Assembly: GCF_000219535.2 (NCBI RefSeq) | Contig: NZ_CP007806.1 | Location: 2,762,501-2,826,500 of the forward strand | Length of the DNA: 64,000 bases | From: Brevibacillus laterosporus LMG 15441 | GTDB lineage: Bacteria; Bacillota; Bacilli; Brevibacillales; Brevibacillaceae | Direction: 5' to 3' | In this document: one piece after another, positions 52,879 to 64,000 of the stretch | Layout of the letters: every line of letters starts with the position of its first letter | Numbering within the stretch: the stretch's first letter is position 1 | Position numbers and translations under genes: made by a program | The notes under the pieces: generated by a model | Database searches by the model: none | What the model was told of the DNA's origin: nothing | The model's input: only the letters and a program-made list of their open reading frames with translations

Positions 52879-55482
52879 ATGAAACAACGTAAACACATTA
52901 CAAAAGCATCGTTGAACAACGACATTTCTTCTCGTCTCCTTGACGCATCTACCTCGAATATCGATAACCTGATGGAAGCCTTGGCTACATCTATGACAGG
53001 ATTATCAGAATCTGAGGTCAATAAGAGATTAAATCAATACGGTCAAAATCAAATTGCCCAAGAAAAACAGGCAGCCTGGTACATTCAGCTCCTGTTATGC
53101 TTCAAGAATCCATTTATTCTAATATTACTCGGGCTAGATATATTCTCTTATTTTTCAAATGATCTAGAAGCGTCCATCATCATTAGTACGATGGTTTCCA
53201 TTAGCGTACTTATCACTTTTACCCAGGAGTTCCGTTCCAGACGGACAGCAGAAAAACTAAAAGCGATGGTCAAAACCACTGCAACTGTAACTCGCCAATC
53301 CATAAAACAAGAGATCGACATGGAGAAGCTAGTACCAGGAGACATCATTCATCTATCAGCTGGTGATCTTGTTCCAGCAGACGTCCGAATCCTTCATTCT
53401 AAAAATCTGATTGTAAGTGAATCGGCTCTCACTGGAGAAGCTTTCCCCGTTGAAAAACAAGCTACTGTTGAACCATCTCTTCACGCATTAGAGTGTTCCA
53501 ATCTTTGTTATATGGGAACAAATGTGATAAGCGGAGCCGCCACTGCCCTAGTGATATCAACCGGTTCTTCTACTTACTTCGGCTCCATGGCAAAGACATT
53601 GGTCGATAAGCGTCCAATGACAAGCTTTGATAAAGGAGTCAACAGTATCACCTTTGTCCTGATTCGCTTTATGCTGATTATGGTCCCTATTATTTTCTTC
53701 ATTAACGGCTTTACAAAAGGGGATTGGTTGGAAGCCTTTTTCTTTGGATTATCCATCGCTGTTGGCTTAACACCAGAAATGCTTCCGGTTATTGTAACGG
53801 CTAATCTATCCAAAGGTGCAATTAGCATGGCACGCAAAAAGGTAGTCGTAAAGAAACTCAATGCGATTCAGAATTTAGGAGCTATGGATATTCTGTGCAC
53901 CGATAAAACTGGAACACTTACACAAGATAAAATCGTTGTAGAAAAACACGTAGATATCCACGGTAATGATGATGAGAATGTATTGAAATATGCTTATTTG
54001 AACAGTTACCATCAAACTGGGTTAAAAAGCTTACTCGATGCTGCCGTCGTAGAGCATGCAATCCATAGTGATGTTACGGGGATCGAGGAAAAGTATCAAA
54101 AAATAGATGAAATCCCCTTCGACTTTCATCGTCGTCGGATGTCAGTGGTATTAAAAAATAATGAAGAACGTATTCTCATCTGCAAAGGAGCTGTAGAAGA
54201 AATCCTGGATCATTGCTCTCAAGTATCTAGTAACGGACAGCTCATGCCCCTCACATCACAAGTAGCGGATAACATTAAAAAAACGGTGCATGATTTAAAC
54301 ACAGATGGTCTACGTGTCATCGCCGTAACCATCAAGTCTTGTGATTCTCAAGATCATGTGTATAGCATGGAGGACGAAAGTGAATTAATTCTGGTTGGAT
54401 TCCTCGGATTTTTAGATCCACCAAAGGAAAGTGCCGCAAGCGCCATGCAAAAGCTACATGCTAGCGGGGTCAATGTTAAGGTCCTTACAGGAGATAATGC
54501 AGTGGTTGCTCGTAAGGTTTGCACAGACTTAGGCCTGCAGGTTGATCAGGTAATTGTGGGGAGCCAAATTGATGATGTAACGGATGAAATGTTAGCTGAT
54601 TTAGCCGAAAAGACAACCGTGTTTGCCAAGCTGAATCCGTTACAGAAGGCAAGAATTGTTCGTGTGCTACAATCCAAAGGGCATACGGTAGGGTTTATGG
54701 GGGATGGAATCAATGATGCTGCATCCTTGCGCGAAGCAGATGTTGGAATTTCCGTAGATTCAGCAGTCGATATTGCAAAGGAATCAGCAGACATCATATT
54801 GTTAGAAAAGAGCTTGTTGGTATTAGAAGATGGAATACTGGAAGGACGTAGAACGTTCGGAAACATTATTAAATATATCAAAATGACAGCTAGCTCCAAT
54901 TTTGGTAATGTATTTAGCGTATTAGGCTCAAGTGCATTTCTCCCCTTCCTTCCGATGTTACCCATTCATTTATTAATTCAGAATTTATTTTACGATATTT
55001 CCCAGCTATCCATTCCTTGGGACAATATGGACAAAAAGTTTTTGCAGACTCCAAGAAAATGGGATGCGAAATCGGTAGGGCGTTTCATGCTTTTCATTGG
55101 CCCTATTAGCTCAATCTTCGACTATGCTACTTATTTCGTCATGTATTATGTATTTGCAGCCAATACCATTGCCGACCAATCCTTATTCCAATCCGGCTGG
55201 TTTATCGAAGGCTTATTGTCGCAGACGCTTATTGTGCATATGATTCGTACAGAAAAAATCCCATTTATTCAAAGCCGAGCTAGTTTACCCGTTTTACTTT
55301 TAACTAGTATCGTGATGATAGCAGGTATCTATATTCCATTCTCTACTTTTGGGGCAAGTGTTGGATTACAGCCGTTACCACTTGAATATTTCCCTTGGCT
55401 GGTAGGCATCTTACTTTGCTATGCACTTCTCACCCATCTCATAAAAAAATGGTACATTCGTACTTTTAATGAATGGCTATAA
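52879..55482 (+). CDS. mgtA: MgtA-type Mg2+-importing P-type ATPase
   Basis: 867 residues, P3B ATPase. Actuator loop ESALTGEAFPVEKQ, phosphorylation site DILCTDKTGTLTQDKIVV, hinge VGFMGDGINDAASLREADVG. Ten TM helices, with TM4 IAVGLTPEMLPVIVTANL, the PEMLP being characteristic of MgtA. It imports Mg2+ across the membrane using ATP at low Mg2+. The ATG follows CGGGAGGTACTACC. Control by the upstream M-box is expected: made only when Mg2+ is scarce. Confidence 0.93.
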   Translation: MKQRKHITKASLNNDISSRLLDASTSNIDNLMEALATSMTGLSESEVNKRLNQYGQNQIAQEKQAAWYIQLLLCFKNPFILILLGLDIFSYFSNDLEASIIISTMVSISVLITFTQEFRSRRTAEKLKAMVKTTATVTRQSIKQEIDMEKLVPGDIIHLSAGDLVPADVRILHSKNLIVSESALTGEAFPVEKQATVEPSLHALECSNLCYMGTNVISGAATALVISTGSSTYFGSMAKTLVDKRPMTSFDKGVNSITFVLIRFMLIMVPIIFFINGFTKGDWLEAFFFGLSIAVGLTPEMLPVIVTANLSKGAISMARKKVVVKKLNAIQNLGAMDILCTDKTGTLTQDKIVVEKHVDIHGNDDENVLKYAYLNSYHQTGLKSLLDAAVVEHAIHSDVTGIEEKYQKIDEIPFDFHRRRMSVVLKNNEERILICKGAVEEILDHCSQVSSNGQLMPLTSQVADNIKKTVHDLNTDGLRVIAVTIKSCDSQDHVYSMEDESELILVGFLGFLDPPKESAASAMQKLHASGVNVKVLTGDNAVVARKVCTDLGLQVDQVIVGSQIDDVTDEMLADLAEKTTVFAKLNPLQKARIVRVLQSKGHTVGFMGDGINDAASLREADVGISVDSAVDIAKESADIILLEKSLLVLEDGILEGRRTFGNIIKYIKMTASSNFGNVFSVLGSSAFLPFLPMLPIHLLIQNLFYDISQLSIPWDNMDKKFLQTPRKWDAKSVGRFMLFIGPISSIFDYATYFVMYYVFAANTIADQSLFQSGWFIEGLLSQTLIVHMIRTEKIPFIQSRASLPVLLLTSIVMIAGIYIPFSTFGASVGLQPLPLEYFPWLVGILLCYALLTHLIKKWYIRTFNEWL

Positions 55483-55517
55483 GGTAAGTAAATCATTCTG
55501 GCAAAGCTACTTACTTC

Positions 55518-55556
55518 GCTTTGGGTCCACAGCTACCTGTCATCTGGACCCAAAGC
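55518..55556 (+). terminator. Hairpin after mgtA
   Basis: GCTTTGGGTCCA and TGGACCCAAAGC pair perfectly (12 bp, 15-base loop). No T-run follows, so it may be a 3'-end stabiliser or a weak terminator. Confidence 0.5.
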
Positions 55557-55681
55557 AGATAACCTACCTAGTACGTAAATTATTTACGAATATCATTCAT
55601 TTGAGGAGCTTCTGGTCATTCATCTATTATGTTAGCAGTAAACGAACGTTTGATGAAAGACAAGCTACACCGGTGCTCCTC

Positions 55682-56056
55682 TTATGATTTCTTTCTCACT
55701 GCCAGAACCACAAACAACCAACCTAACAAGAAACAGACACCACCGATTGGAGTGATAGCACCTAGCATTTTGACTCCTGTTACACATAAGAGATACAAGG
55801 AGCCTGAGAAAATGAGAATCCCAGCCAATAAAAAAGTACCAGCCCATTTCAGCATAGCAGTTTCCCCTACTTGCTTCCCTAACAGCCCAACAAATAACAA
55901 GCCTAGGGCATGATACATTTGATAACGTACTCCTGTTTCAAAAGTAGCTAAGCTTTTGGCATCTAGCATCTTTTCAAGTACATGAGCACCAAAAGCTCCC
56001 AAGGCTACACCTAACAATGCTAGTATAGCGCCTGCTGTTACGTAACGTTTTAGCAT
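55682..56056 (-). CDS. DUF423 family membrane protein
   Basis: 124 residues from the ATG at 56056, which has AAGGGGG upstream. Four TM helices: YVTAGAILALLGVALGAFGA, YQMYHALGLLFVGLLGK, TFLLAGILIFSGSLYLLCVT, PIGGVCFLLGWLFVVLAV. The GAFGAHVLEKML and FETGVRYQMYHALGL blocks define DUF423 (YgdD-like). Function unknown. Confidence 0.88.
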   Translation of the reverse strand: MLKRYVTAGAILALLGVALGAFGAHVLEKMLDAKSLATFETGVRYQMYHALGLLFVGLLGKQVGETAMLKWAGTFLLAGILIFSGSLYLLCVTGVKMLGAITPIGGVCFLLGWLFVVLAVRKKS

Positions 56057-56328
56057 AATGTCCCCCTTACTTTTCTCTAACACTTCTCATTTTTTGTCAG
56101 AAAGCATGCATGATCCTATCATAGCATCTCTTCTTGTATGGAAAAAACAGAAGGGACCCATAATCCATGGAGAAAGCGTGACGAAAAAAGAAACTGATTT
56201 TGGTCAGCTCTCTTGTTTTATGCCTCATAATGTAGTGCATCTCGACATTCGTAAAAGCACCAGTACATCCATTTTACATAGAAAGCGTTTTTTCTGTATA
56301 CGTAAGGATTAAAAAGTTGATTGTACAC

Positions 56329-56367
56329 AAAAAAGCTGATCAGCAAGTGACACCGATCAGCTTTTTT
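56329..56367. terminator. Bidirectional terminator before EamA gene end
   Basis: AAAAAGCTGATC and GATCAGCTTTTTT form a 12-bp stem with a 13-base loop. It terminates the minus-strand transporter gene. Confidence 0.8.
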
Positions 56368-56375
56368 CCTGATGT

Positions 56376-57245
56376 CTATTCTTCGCGAATGACTAATAGT
56401 ACACCAATAAAAATTAATATCGTACCTACCCAAAAAGAGAAACCAATCTGTTCACCTAGTAATAACCACCCTAAAAAAGAACCGACGATTGGCTGGAAAA
56501 AGAAAAATAAACCGCCACTTGAAGCATTAAGCAGCTGCAGTCCACGATTCCACAGCAAAAAGGCACATGCAGTCGAGATAAGCCCCAAGTATAAAAGCCC
56601 GCCCCAAATAGTTGGATGCGTCATGGTTTGAAAATCAAGCTTAGCTAATCGACCAATCGTAAAAGGGGTTAGAACAACAATCGCAACAAGAATGGCATAG
56701 CTCGTTACGACAATTTGTGAATATTGCTCCGGTACACGTTTAATTAGAACAGACATAAGTGACCACGTCAGTGCAGCAATAAGCAGCGATAAGCCCCCAA
56801 GCTGGTGAGACGAATCAATATGTCCATTTCCAACAATAATACAAACTCCAATCGTTGCTAAAAAAATAGAGATTGCCTTTTTATACGTAATTTTTTCTTT
56901 TAAAAAAATACGTGCAAATAGCACCATAAATGCAGGTGTGGTTGAAGTGATAATGGCCCCTGTTTGTGCAGTAGAAAGCATCGTACCAACTTCCTGAGTC
57001 ACGATTGAGAGGGTATTTCCAATAAGGCCAATGATGATAATTAATGGCCAGTCTCGTTTTTCAATCCGCCATGATTGTTTTGTTATAACGCCGATCATTA
57101 GCAATGCACACATGGCAATTACATAGCGAAACCATACTAATTCAAGTGGTGGCACGAGGTCTACCACTGCTTTTACAACAACATACATCCCGCCCCAAAT
57201 GCTAGCAGCGAGTGATAAATATAAAGAACCTAATAATTTTTTCAT
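56376..57245 (-). CDS. EamA/DMT-family transporter
   Basis: 289 residues with ten TM helices in two EamA repeats: SLAASIWGGMYVVVKAVVDL, PPLELVWFRYVIAMCALLMI, and SLLIAALTWSLMSVLIKRVP, FFFQPIVGSFLGWLLLGEQI. This drug/metabolite transporter superfamily exports amino acids and small metabolites. Substrate unknown. The C-terminus is followed by a strong terminator. Confidence 0.9.
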   Translation of the reverse strand: MKKLLGSLYLSLAASIWGGMYVVVKAVVDLVPPLELVWFRYVIAMCALLMIGVITKQSWRIEKRDWPLIIIIGLIGNTLSIVTQEVGTMLSTAQTGAIITSTTPAFMVLFARIFLKEKITYKKAISIFLATIGVCIIVGNGHIDSSHQLGGLSLLIAALTWSLMSVLIKRVPEQYSQIVVTSYAILVAIVVLTPFTIGRLAKLDFQTMTHPTIWGGLLYLGLISTACAFLLWNRGLQLLNASSGGLFFFFQPIVGSFLGWLLLGEQIGFSFWVGTILIFIGVLLVIREE

Positions 57246-57432
57246 GTTGTACCCTCCGTTTTAGATGGACAATTCTGTCCTTAACGGAGATGGAATTATT
57301 CTACCGTTAAGGAAGAATAACTACAGGTACATCATTTTCAAATAATGGTGACCACATCATCAGCTAACAACTCCCTTTCAAAACGTTTAGCTTATCGTAC
57401 AATACTTTTGTTGCGGATGGAACCCGGAATTA

Positions 57433-58038
57433 TCAGTAATCCTCTTCATTTGAGGTGTTCCTTATGTTACGATTGATGTAGTCCTCCTTTAGTAACCCAT
57501 ATATCTCCAAATCAACTACACCTTTACCAGACCATAAAAAAGCTTGTCTTACTAACCCTTCTTTTATAAATCCATTTTTTACGATAACTTTCTTTGAAGT
57601 CTGATTTGCAGGCATGATCTCTGCTTGGATTCTATTAACATCAACCTCTTCAAATAAAAATCTTACTAATTCCGCAACAGATTCAGTTGCAATACCTTTT
57701 CCCCAGTATTCCTCTGCCAAAAAATAACCAATCGAAACCATATTCACTTTTTGATTAAAATCCATACATTCCATAATTCCAACCAGCTTACTCGCTTCAC
57801 TTTTTTGAAAAATCCCCCATTTAATTCTGCTTTTCTTATGATAATCTCTATCAAAATGGTCAATCATTTTCCTTACAGTTTGTAAATTATGCTTAGGAAT
57901 AATCCCACAATATGTAAACACTTTATCATTGTCGTAGATTGTAAAGACCTCTTGTAAATGCTCCTGTTCTATTTTTTTCAATATGAAATGATCAGACTCC
58001 AATACTGGAAAATCCCCAAAAATCTTTCCAAAATTCAT
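57433..58038 (-). CDS. GNAT acetyltransferase, RimJ/RimL type
   Basis: 201 residues. Motifs: LKKIEQEHLQEVFTIYDNDK, KLVGIMECMDFNQKVNMVSI, GYFLAEEYWGKGIATESVAE (acetyl-CoA-binding Q/RxxGxG/A as WGKGIA) and IQAEIMPANQTSKKVIVKNG. It acetylates an amine, often a protein N-terminus or small molecule. Located downstream of the AraC/GyrI genes on the same strand, so perhaps under their control. Confidence 0.88.
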   Translation of the reverse strand: MNFGKIFGDFPVLESDHFILKKIEQEHLQEVFTIYDNDKVFTYCGIIPKHNLQTVRKMIDHFDRDYHKKSRIKWGIFQKSEASKLVGIMECMDFNQKVNMVSIGYFLAEEYWGKGIATESVAELVRFLFEEVDVNRIQAEIMPANQTSKKVIVKNGFIKEGLVRQAFLWSGKGVVDLEIYGLLKEDYINRNIRNTSNEEDY

Positions 58039-58061
58039 TTTATTCTTCTCTACATAGATTT

Positions 58062-58541
58062 TTATTTGATTGGTATATATATTTTCATTTTCATTTCATT
58101 TGGATATATGGAGTTCAAGACATCTGTAATCTCAAAATCCGGCCCATCTCCTCTCTCATATTTGGAGTTAAGTAACCATGTACCATAAATGTATCTTCTC
58201 GTATTTTGGACTAATTCAGCGGGTCCATTGACCTTGAATTTAGCATATTTACCCTCCGGAATTTCAAGATTCACAAAACCCTTTTCTAATGTTGTATTCA
58301 TCTCCTTCACTTCTTCACCAATAATAAAAGAAAAATGACCTTCATCATGAAAATTTGTCGATATACCAAATGACATAATAGGTGAACTTCTTCTAGGTAT
58401 CTTATGATAATATCTGTTTTTCCCAAAATCTATATAGAATGTAGGAATTTCCTTAAAATATTGTTCATGATTTAAACTCGTTTTGTACTCATAACCAATA
58501 ATATGTTTCTTATTTAAAACAACAATTTCAGGTTTATTCAT
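58062..58541 (-). CDS. GyrI-like effector-binding domain (separated from AraC part)
   Basis: About 159 residues from MNKPEIVVLNKKHIIGYEYK; GGTGAT lies upstream. Contains PTFYIDFGKNRYYHKIPRRS and FVNLEIPEGKYAKFKVNGPA, the AraC_E_bind/GyrI-like fold that binds drugs or small molecules. In relatives this is fused to an AraC DNA-binding domain. Here the open frame continues upstream to overlap the AraC-like ORF, and a one-base change in an A8 run (near 58590) would fuse them. Confidence 0.78.
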   Translation of the reverse strand: MNKPEIVVLNKKHIIGYEYKTSLNHEQYFKEIPTFYIDFGKNRYYHKIPRRSSPIMSFGISTNFHDEGHFSFIIGEEVKEMNTTLEKGFVNLEIPEGKYAKFKVNGPAELVQNTRRYIYGTWLLNSKYERGDGPDFEITDVLNSIYPNEMKMKIYIPIK

Positions 58542-58555
58542 AATTAGATCACCTA

Positions 58556-58930
58556 TCATCTTATTTTTGTAATCCAAAAAGTTAATTTTTTTTGTTGTTT
58601 TATAATAGTTCCCCCTCTTCGATAGTTAGCTGGGGTCAATCCAAAATGATTTACAAATGCCCGGGTAAATGCTTCCTGGGAACCATATTGAAAAAATAAC
58701 GCTATTTCCAATATGTTCTTTCGTGTTTCCTTCAGTAATACAGCCGCTTCTGAAAGTCTTCTGCTTCTTATATACTCCTGTACAGAAAAACCTGTAATGG
58801 CTTGAAAAATTCGTTGGAAATGAAACGCTGAAAAACAAGATTTCGAGGAAATTTCAGTAATTTTTACTTCCCCTTGTAGATTTTTTTCGATAAATTCAAT
58901 TGAATCTTGTATTCTTTCGAAATAATCCAT
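58556..58930 (-). CDS. AraC-family DNA-binding domain, truncated by a frameshift
   Basis: 124 residues: MDYFERIQDSIEFIEKNLQG, EVKITEISSKSCFSAFHFQR (first HTH), IFQAITGFSVQEYIRSRRLS, ILEIALFFQYGSQEAFTRAF (second HTH), VNHFGLTPANYRRGG. The last residues (KQQKKLTFWITKIR) are out of family; the alternative frame gives KKINFLDYKNK joined to the GyrI-like domain. So the two ORFs probably derive from one regulator gene of about 290 codons. As it stands it could still bind DNA without effector control. Confidence 0.8.
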   Translation of the reverse strand: MDYFERIQDSIEFIEKNLQGEVKITEISSKSCFSAFHFQRIFQAITGFSVQEYIRSRRLSEAAVLLKETRKNILEIALFFQYGSQEAFTRAFVNHFGLTPANYRRGGTIIKQQKKLTFWITKIR

Positions 58931-59040
58931 TCGTCAACACCTCTTGGATATTAATCATACACTTCCTGTAAAAAATATTTTTGATAACTTGTGCTATCTT
59001 TCAAGGTAAGGGGATTCTTTTTTTATGTAAAATAAAATGG

Positions 59041-59064
59041 ACCCTCTAGGGCTTCCTAGAGGGT
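59041..59064. terminator. ACCCTCTAGG hairpin, repeat of 21.47 kb
   Basis: ACCCTCTAGG and CCTAGAGGGT form a 10-bp stem with 4-base loop. The hairpin and about 45 bases after it match 21470-21525. Confidence 0.65.
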
Positions 59065-59165
59065 ATTGTGTGCATAAATAAAGGCTCTATCTCATTGTAA
59101 AAGTATCGACTTAGCAAATAAACTGTCATCCATAGACCCTTGGGTCCATATCAAGAATACTCTTT

Positions 59166-60200
59166 TTAGTCTTGATTTAAGTATGGAGCCTTTATCTTAA
59201 TGAAATCAATTTCCCCTTTTTTCGTAATATCTATAACAGCTACGGTTCCATCCTTTTTCTCCATAATGTAAGAACTATACTTATGTTTATTTTCTCTGTA
59301 TGCTGACTTGAAGTCATTGCCATCCATTCCAAAAACCTTCTCCAAAATTATTTTAGCTTTTGTCGTTACTTCAGAACTCGATATTTCTTTATCTGGTAAA
59401 TGAAAATCTCTGGAGGTTAAGTGCAAACTATAAACCCGACCTGTCTTTACTCCCATAGTGATACTATCACCATCTACAGTCTCAAATCTCCAAACATCTG
59501 TTTTGTAACTACTTCCATCCCCTCGCAACGTTTCGTTTGAACGTACAGCTTCTCGTAACTGAGAAATTATCCCGACGGAATCTAATGCTTTCTTAGCAAT
59601 ATTAGCATGCTTCTGATCTGCATACTTCGCATTCATGCGAATATGGTACTCCTTCATTTTTCCTGTAGATAAATCGATCTCTATGAAGTTGGGGTTACCG
59701 TTGTAGTTAAGTGTAAAGAAACTTGCTGTATGCTCTTTAGTTTCTTCTCTATTATCATTGGTAATGTTCACTCTATTAAATTTCATTGCGTTCTCATTAA
59801 TTTGTTTTACATAGGATTGAACAATTTGGATCTGGTCGCTACGTAAATCATTGAATGGAAGAAATATTTTCGCATTGAATATTCGACCTGTTTTTTCTTC
59901 TAGTTCGACAGTAGCACTTCCACCTTCAATTGACCAATCAAAAGATAAAATTACTCTCCTATCCAATCCTTTTACTAATTCAAATTTTTTTATCTTCTCT
60001 AGTTTAAATTGTTTTCCATTTTTCAACAATCGATTCACTTCATTTTTTGCAGTTGATAAAAAAGTAGGATTAATCTGCTTTTCATCTACTACTCTCTGGT
60101 TTTCATATGTAACATGCATCTTATGTTTATCTTCAGAAGCCCATACGGGTGATGAGAAAAGTAAACTTGTTACAAATAGCGGGAAAACGATTTTCTTCAT
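59166..60200 (-). CDS. Secreted PepSY/YcdB-like protein
   Basis: 344 residues. Signal peptide MKKIVFPLFVTSLLFSSPVWA with Ala-x-Ala-like cleavage after VWA. The body repeats alpha-beta units with VELEEKTGRIFNAKIFLPFN, IDLSTGKMKEYHIRMNAKYA and SITMGVKTGRVYSLHLTSRD, typical of PepSY/YcdB-type domains, often protease-inhibitory or sporulation related. Secreted or cell-wall associated. The ribosome site GAAAGGAAG precedes ATG. No partner gene is visible. Confidence 0.65.
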   Translation of the reverse strand: MKKIVFPLFVTSLLFSSPVWASEDKHKMHVTYENQRVVDEKQINPTFLSTAKNEVNRLLKNGKQFKLEKIKKFELVKGLDRRVILSFDWSIEGGSATVELEEKTGRIFNAKIFLPFNDLRSDQIQIVQSYVKQINENAMKFNRVNITNDNREETKEHTASFFTLNYNGNPNFIEIDLSTGKMKEYHIRMNAKYADQKHANIAKKALDSVGIISQLREAVRSNETLRGDGSSYKTDVWRFETVDGDSITMGVKTGRVYSLHLTSRDFHLPDKEISSSEVTTKAKIILEKVFGMDGNDFKSAYRENKHKYSSYIMEKKDGTVAVIDITKKGEIDFIKIKAPYLNQD

Positions 60201-60524
60201 TTTTTCATTTCTTCCTTTCTACACTGTTACTTTTTATATGGCAAAATTGTAATCCGACCACCGCCATGTAGCGCCGCAACGTAAGCCGGGAGAGGCAGTA
60301 CTTGATTTTCCATAGCCTTAAACTCATAGCGTTAAAAACCATTTCCTTCAAAACGTCCTAAGAAGCTGATGCCTAGATTATGAAGCATTAAGTTTTTATT
60401 TCCTCATCCTACCTAACCCTAACAATTAATATAATACCAAATTTTACGAAAATACAGGATAAAGTCTAATCATTGTTTCTCCTTGATTTAACCTTCCTGC
60501 AAAATTATTTGATAGATAAACTCA
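60201..60524. other. Upstream region of the PepSY-like gene
   Basis: Presumed promoter region. I see no gene or clear structure in it. Confidence 0.3.
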
Positions 60525-60775
60525 TCAGGATTTGCTTACCAACTGGACCAGTTTTTCAAAGAACCTAACTGCTTGTCCATTGTTAGTTATGACAATGCCA
60601 TACTCCCCATCTGTTGTATTTAAAATTTCTTTTGGAAGTTCAGAAAATTGAAGTTGCTCCTCAGGGAGATCAGACGCCTCTAGTTCATTTGCATATTTTT
60701 AAGCTCTAATGTAACAGTAATTATATTTTCCAAAGCAATCCCCGCCTTTAATTTCTGAATTTTATCTAATTTTAT
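60525..60775 (-). pseudogene. Small gene with a poly-A frameshift
   Basis: Minus frames give KIQKLKAGIALENIITVTLE then ELK; after one-base slippage in an A5 run the other frame continues KYANELEASDLPEEQLQFSE, LPKEILNTTDGEYGIVITNN and GQAVRFFEKLVQLVSKS with a normal stop. The two parts fit one small protein of about 80 residues. No start codon is clear. Family unknown. Confidence 0.4.
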
Positions 60776-60925
60776 TGTACCACAAGACAAGAACGTATGT
60801 ACTGTTTTTTATTCTTATCACCTGCTTTTAAAAGTCGGTTTCTTTCATGCATGGATGCCCTTGTCGAATCCTTTGACGAGTATTTAAATGAAAATGACAT
60901 TCGATATAAAGATTGCAAAAGAAAA

Positions 60926-60953
60926 ATCGTTTCCTTATTTCTTAGGAAACGAC
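60926..60953 (-). terminator. Terminator of collagen-like gene 1
   Basis: GTCGTTTCCT and AGGAAACGAT form a 10-bp stem, followed on the minus strand by TTTTTC. The same hairpin, slightly changed, lies at 62468-62495 after the second collagen-like gene. Confidence 0.75.
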
Positions 60954-61113
60954 TTTCCTCATTTTATCTCACCTGTATTTTTCTTTATGAATTTGTAAAA
61001 AGATAGGTACATGTTTCGTTTCCCTGACAAGCTTATAACGGGTATGTTCATAGCTAGGCATTAGCGGTTTTTTAGTGATCCGAAAAGTTGATTTATTTTT
61101 TGTAGTTTTCTTA

Positions 61114-62467
<1,354 letters not shown>

Positions 62468-62500
62468 ATCGTTTCCACATGTCTTAGGAGACGATTTTTC
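62468..62500 (-). terminator. Terminator of collagen-like gene 2
   Basis: ATCGTCTCC and GGAAACGAT on the minus strand, then TTTTTC; duplicate of the 60.93-kb terminator. Confidence 0.7.
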
Positions 62501-62655
62501 TTCATTTCACCCTTGTTTTAGCTCATGTTGCCAATCGTGTCATTTATCAAGCTCGTAATTGATAGATTTTTGAGATTTCCAATATCTCAAGCTCTTTAGC
62601 ATGTTCACTCGAAGCATATAACGTGATCTGCTAAACTAGCATCTAAAATTTTTGA

Positions 62656-63643
<988 letters not shown>

Positions 63644-63719
63644 TAAAAATTGGCACTTTTCTAAAAAACACTTCTTTATCAGGTTTTCTCTAACGTAAGA
63701 CGTACTGTTTAAGACTTTC

Positions 63720-64000
63720 TACATTAACAACATCTTCTACAGTCATCCATCAAAAATCCTCATCGTTTCTATCTTGACTCATTTAATTTATGTAACAGTG
63801 CTTTCAAACTTATCTACCCATCTTATCTTCTAGCGGATCCTATCATGCCTTTACTCTCTTTTGTCTCTTTCTATCGGACAATTGAAAGGCATAGTCATAC
63901 TGTAGAGGGTCAAATAATCTTTGACAAAATTCAGCTAGCTCATCCTCATCAATAATAGGTTTCTCGATCGTTTCTAATCTTCATGAAGCTACTGGAACAT
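63720..64000 (-). pseudogene. Relic of the recurrent unknown gene (copy 3)
   Basis: The minus strand reads EKPIIDEDELAEFCQRLFDP then LQYDYAFQLSDRKRQKRVKA before a stop, the clearest version of the block seen at 17.2 and 19.7 kb. A piece equal to DEDYW...VEDVV-like text sits at 63.73-63.77 kb, as it does at 18.85 kb. Frames are broken and the window ends before the 5' part. Confidence 0.5.

Overview
The window looks like chromosomal DNA of a low-GC, spore-forming Firmicute, most probably Brevibacillus (B. laterosporus group). I base this on AT-rich sequence with strong AGGAGG ribosome sites, collagen-like spore-surface proteins, a compact Firmicute-type ethanolamine microcompartment operon, and Cys-rich peptides resembling my recollection of laterosporulin. 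The species is an inference; nothing here names it.

Layout. (1) 1-7.7 kb, minus strand: a compact natural-product locus. It holds an Sfp-type phosphopantetheinyl transferase (frameshifted), an S51 peptidase, a MazG-like protein, a free-standing carrier protein, an aaRS-like amino acid:carrier-protein ligase, an ATP-grasp ligase, a stand-alone condensation-type protein, an MFS exporter and a nucleotidyltransferase cut by the window edge. (2) 7.7-25.7 kb: a graveyard of mobile-element and conflict genes. It includes remnants of a GH25 endolysin, DUF932, RadC, YqaJ and ArdC; an AHH-nuclease toxin relic with an Imm11-like immunity gene split by an intact IS1182-type element; secreted-protein/membrane-protein pairs with nonsense codons; an apparently intact polymorphic toxin/immunity pair; a truncated tRNA-Val; a stand-alone Abi/DRT-like reverse transcriptase; and a rearranged IS3 element. 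(3) 25.7-33 kb: DUF4256, small proteins, a J-domain/TPR plus DUF1266 pair, a decayed azlC with intact azlD, and a broken amidase. (4) 33-38.2 kb, minus: a bacteriocin-like operon with three 8-Cys peptides, an ABC exporter, two thioredoxin-like proteins, a MauE-type membrane redox protein, a cysteine-less membrane-anchored protein and a DUF6941-like protein. (5) 38.4-52.3 kb: an M20 amidohydrolase and a eut operon (S-P-A-B-C-L-K-like-E-M-PduL-flavoprotein-like-N-H-Q) with divergent eutG. (6) 52.3-55.5 kb: an M-box Mg2+ riboswitch and an MgtA-type P-type ATPase. (7) 55.6-60.2 kb: DUF423, EamA, GNAT, a split AraC/GyrI regulator and a secreted PepSY-like protein. (8) 60.5-64 kb: duplicated BclA-like collagen genes with duplicated terminators, then gene relics.

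How the genes work together. In region 1, the PPTase would prime the carrier protein, the aaRS-like ligase would load an amino acid, and the ATP-grasp and condensation proteins would build amide or ester bonds before export by the MFS protein. In region 4, redox proteins probably oxidise the Cys-rich peptides, which the ABC protein exports or confers immunity to. In region 5, ethanolamine is split to acetaldehyde inside a protein shell, then converted to acetyl-CoA/acetyl-phosphate or to ethanol.

A recurring oddity is one-base indels in short poly-A/T runs that split otherwise good genes (PPTase, AraC/GyrI, a secreted peptide, a small gene near 60.7 kb). These may be real decay or consensus errors; raw reads would decide.
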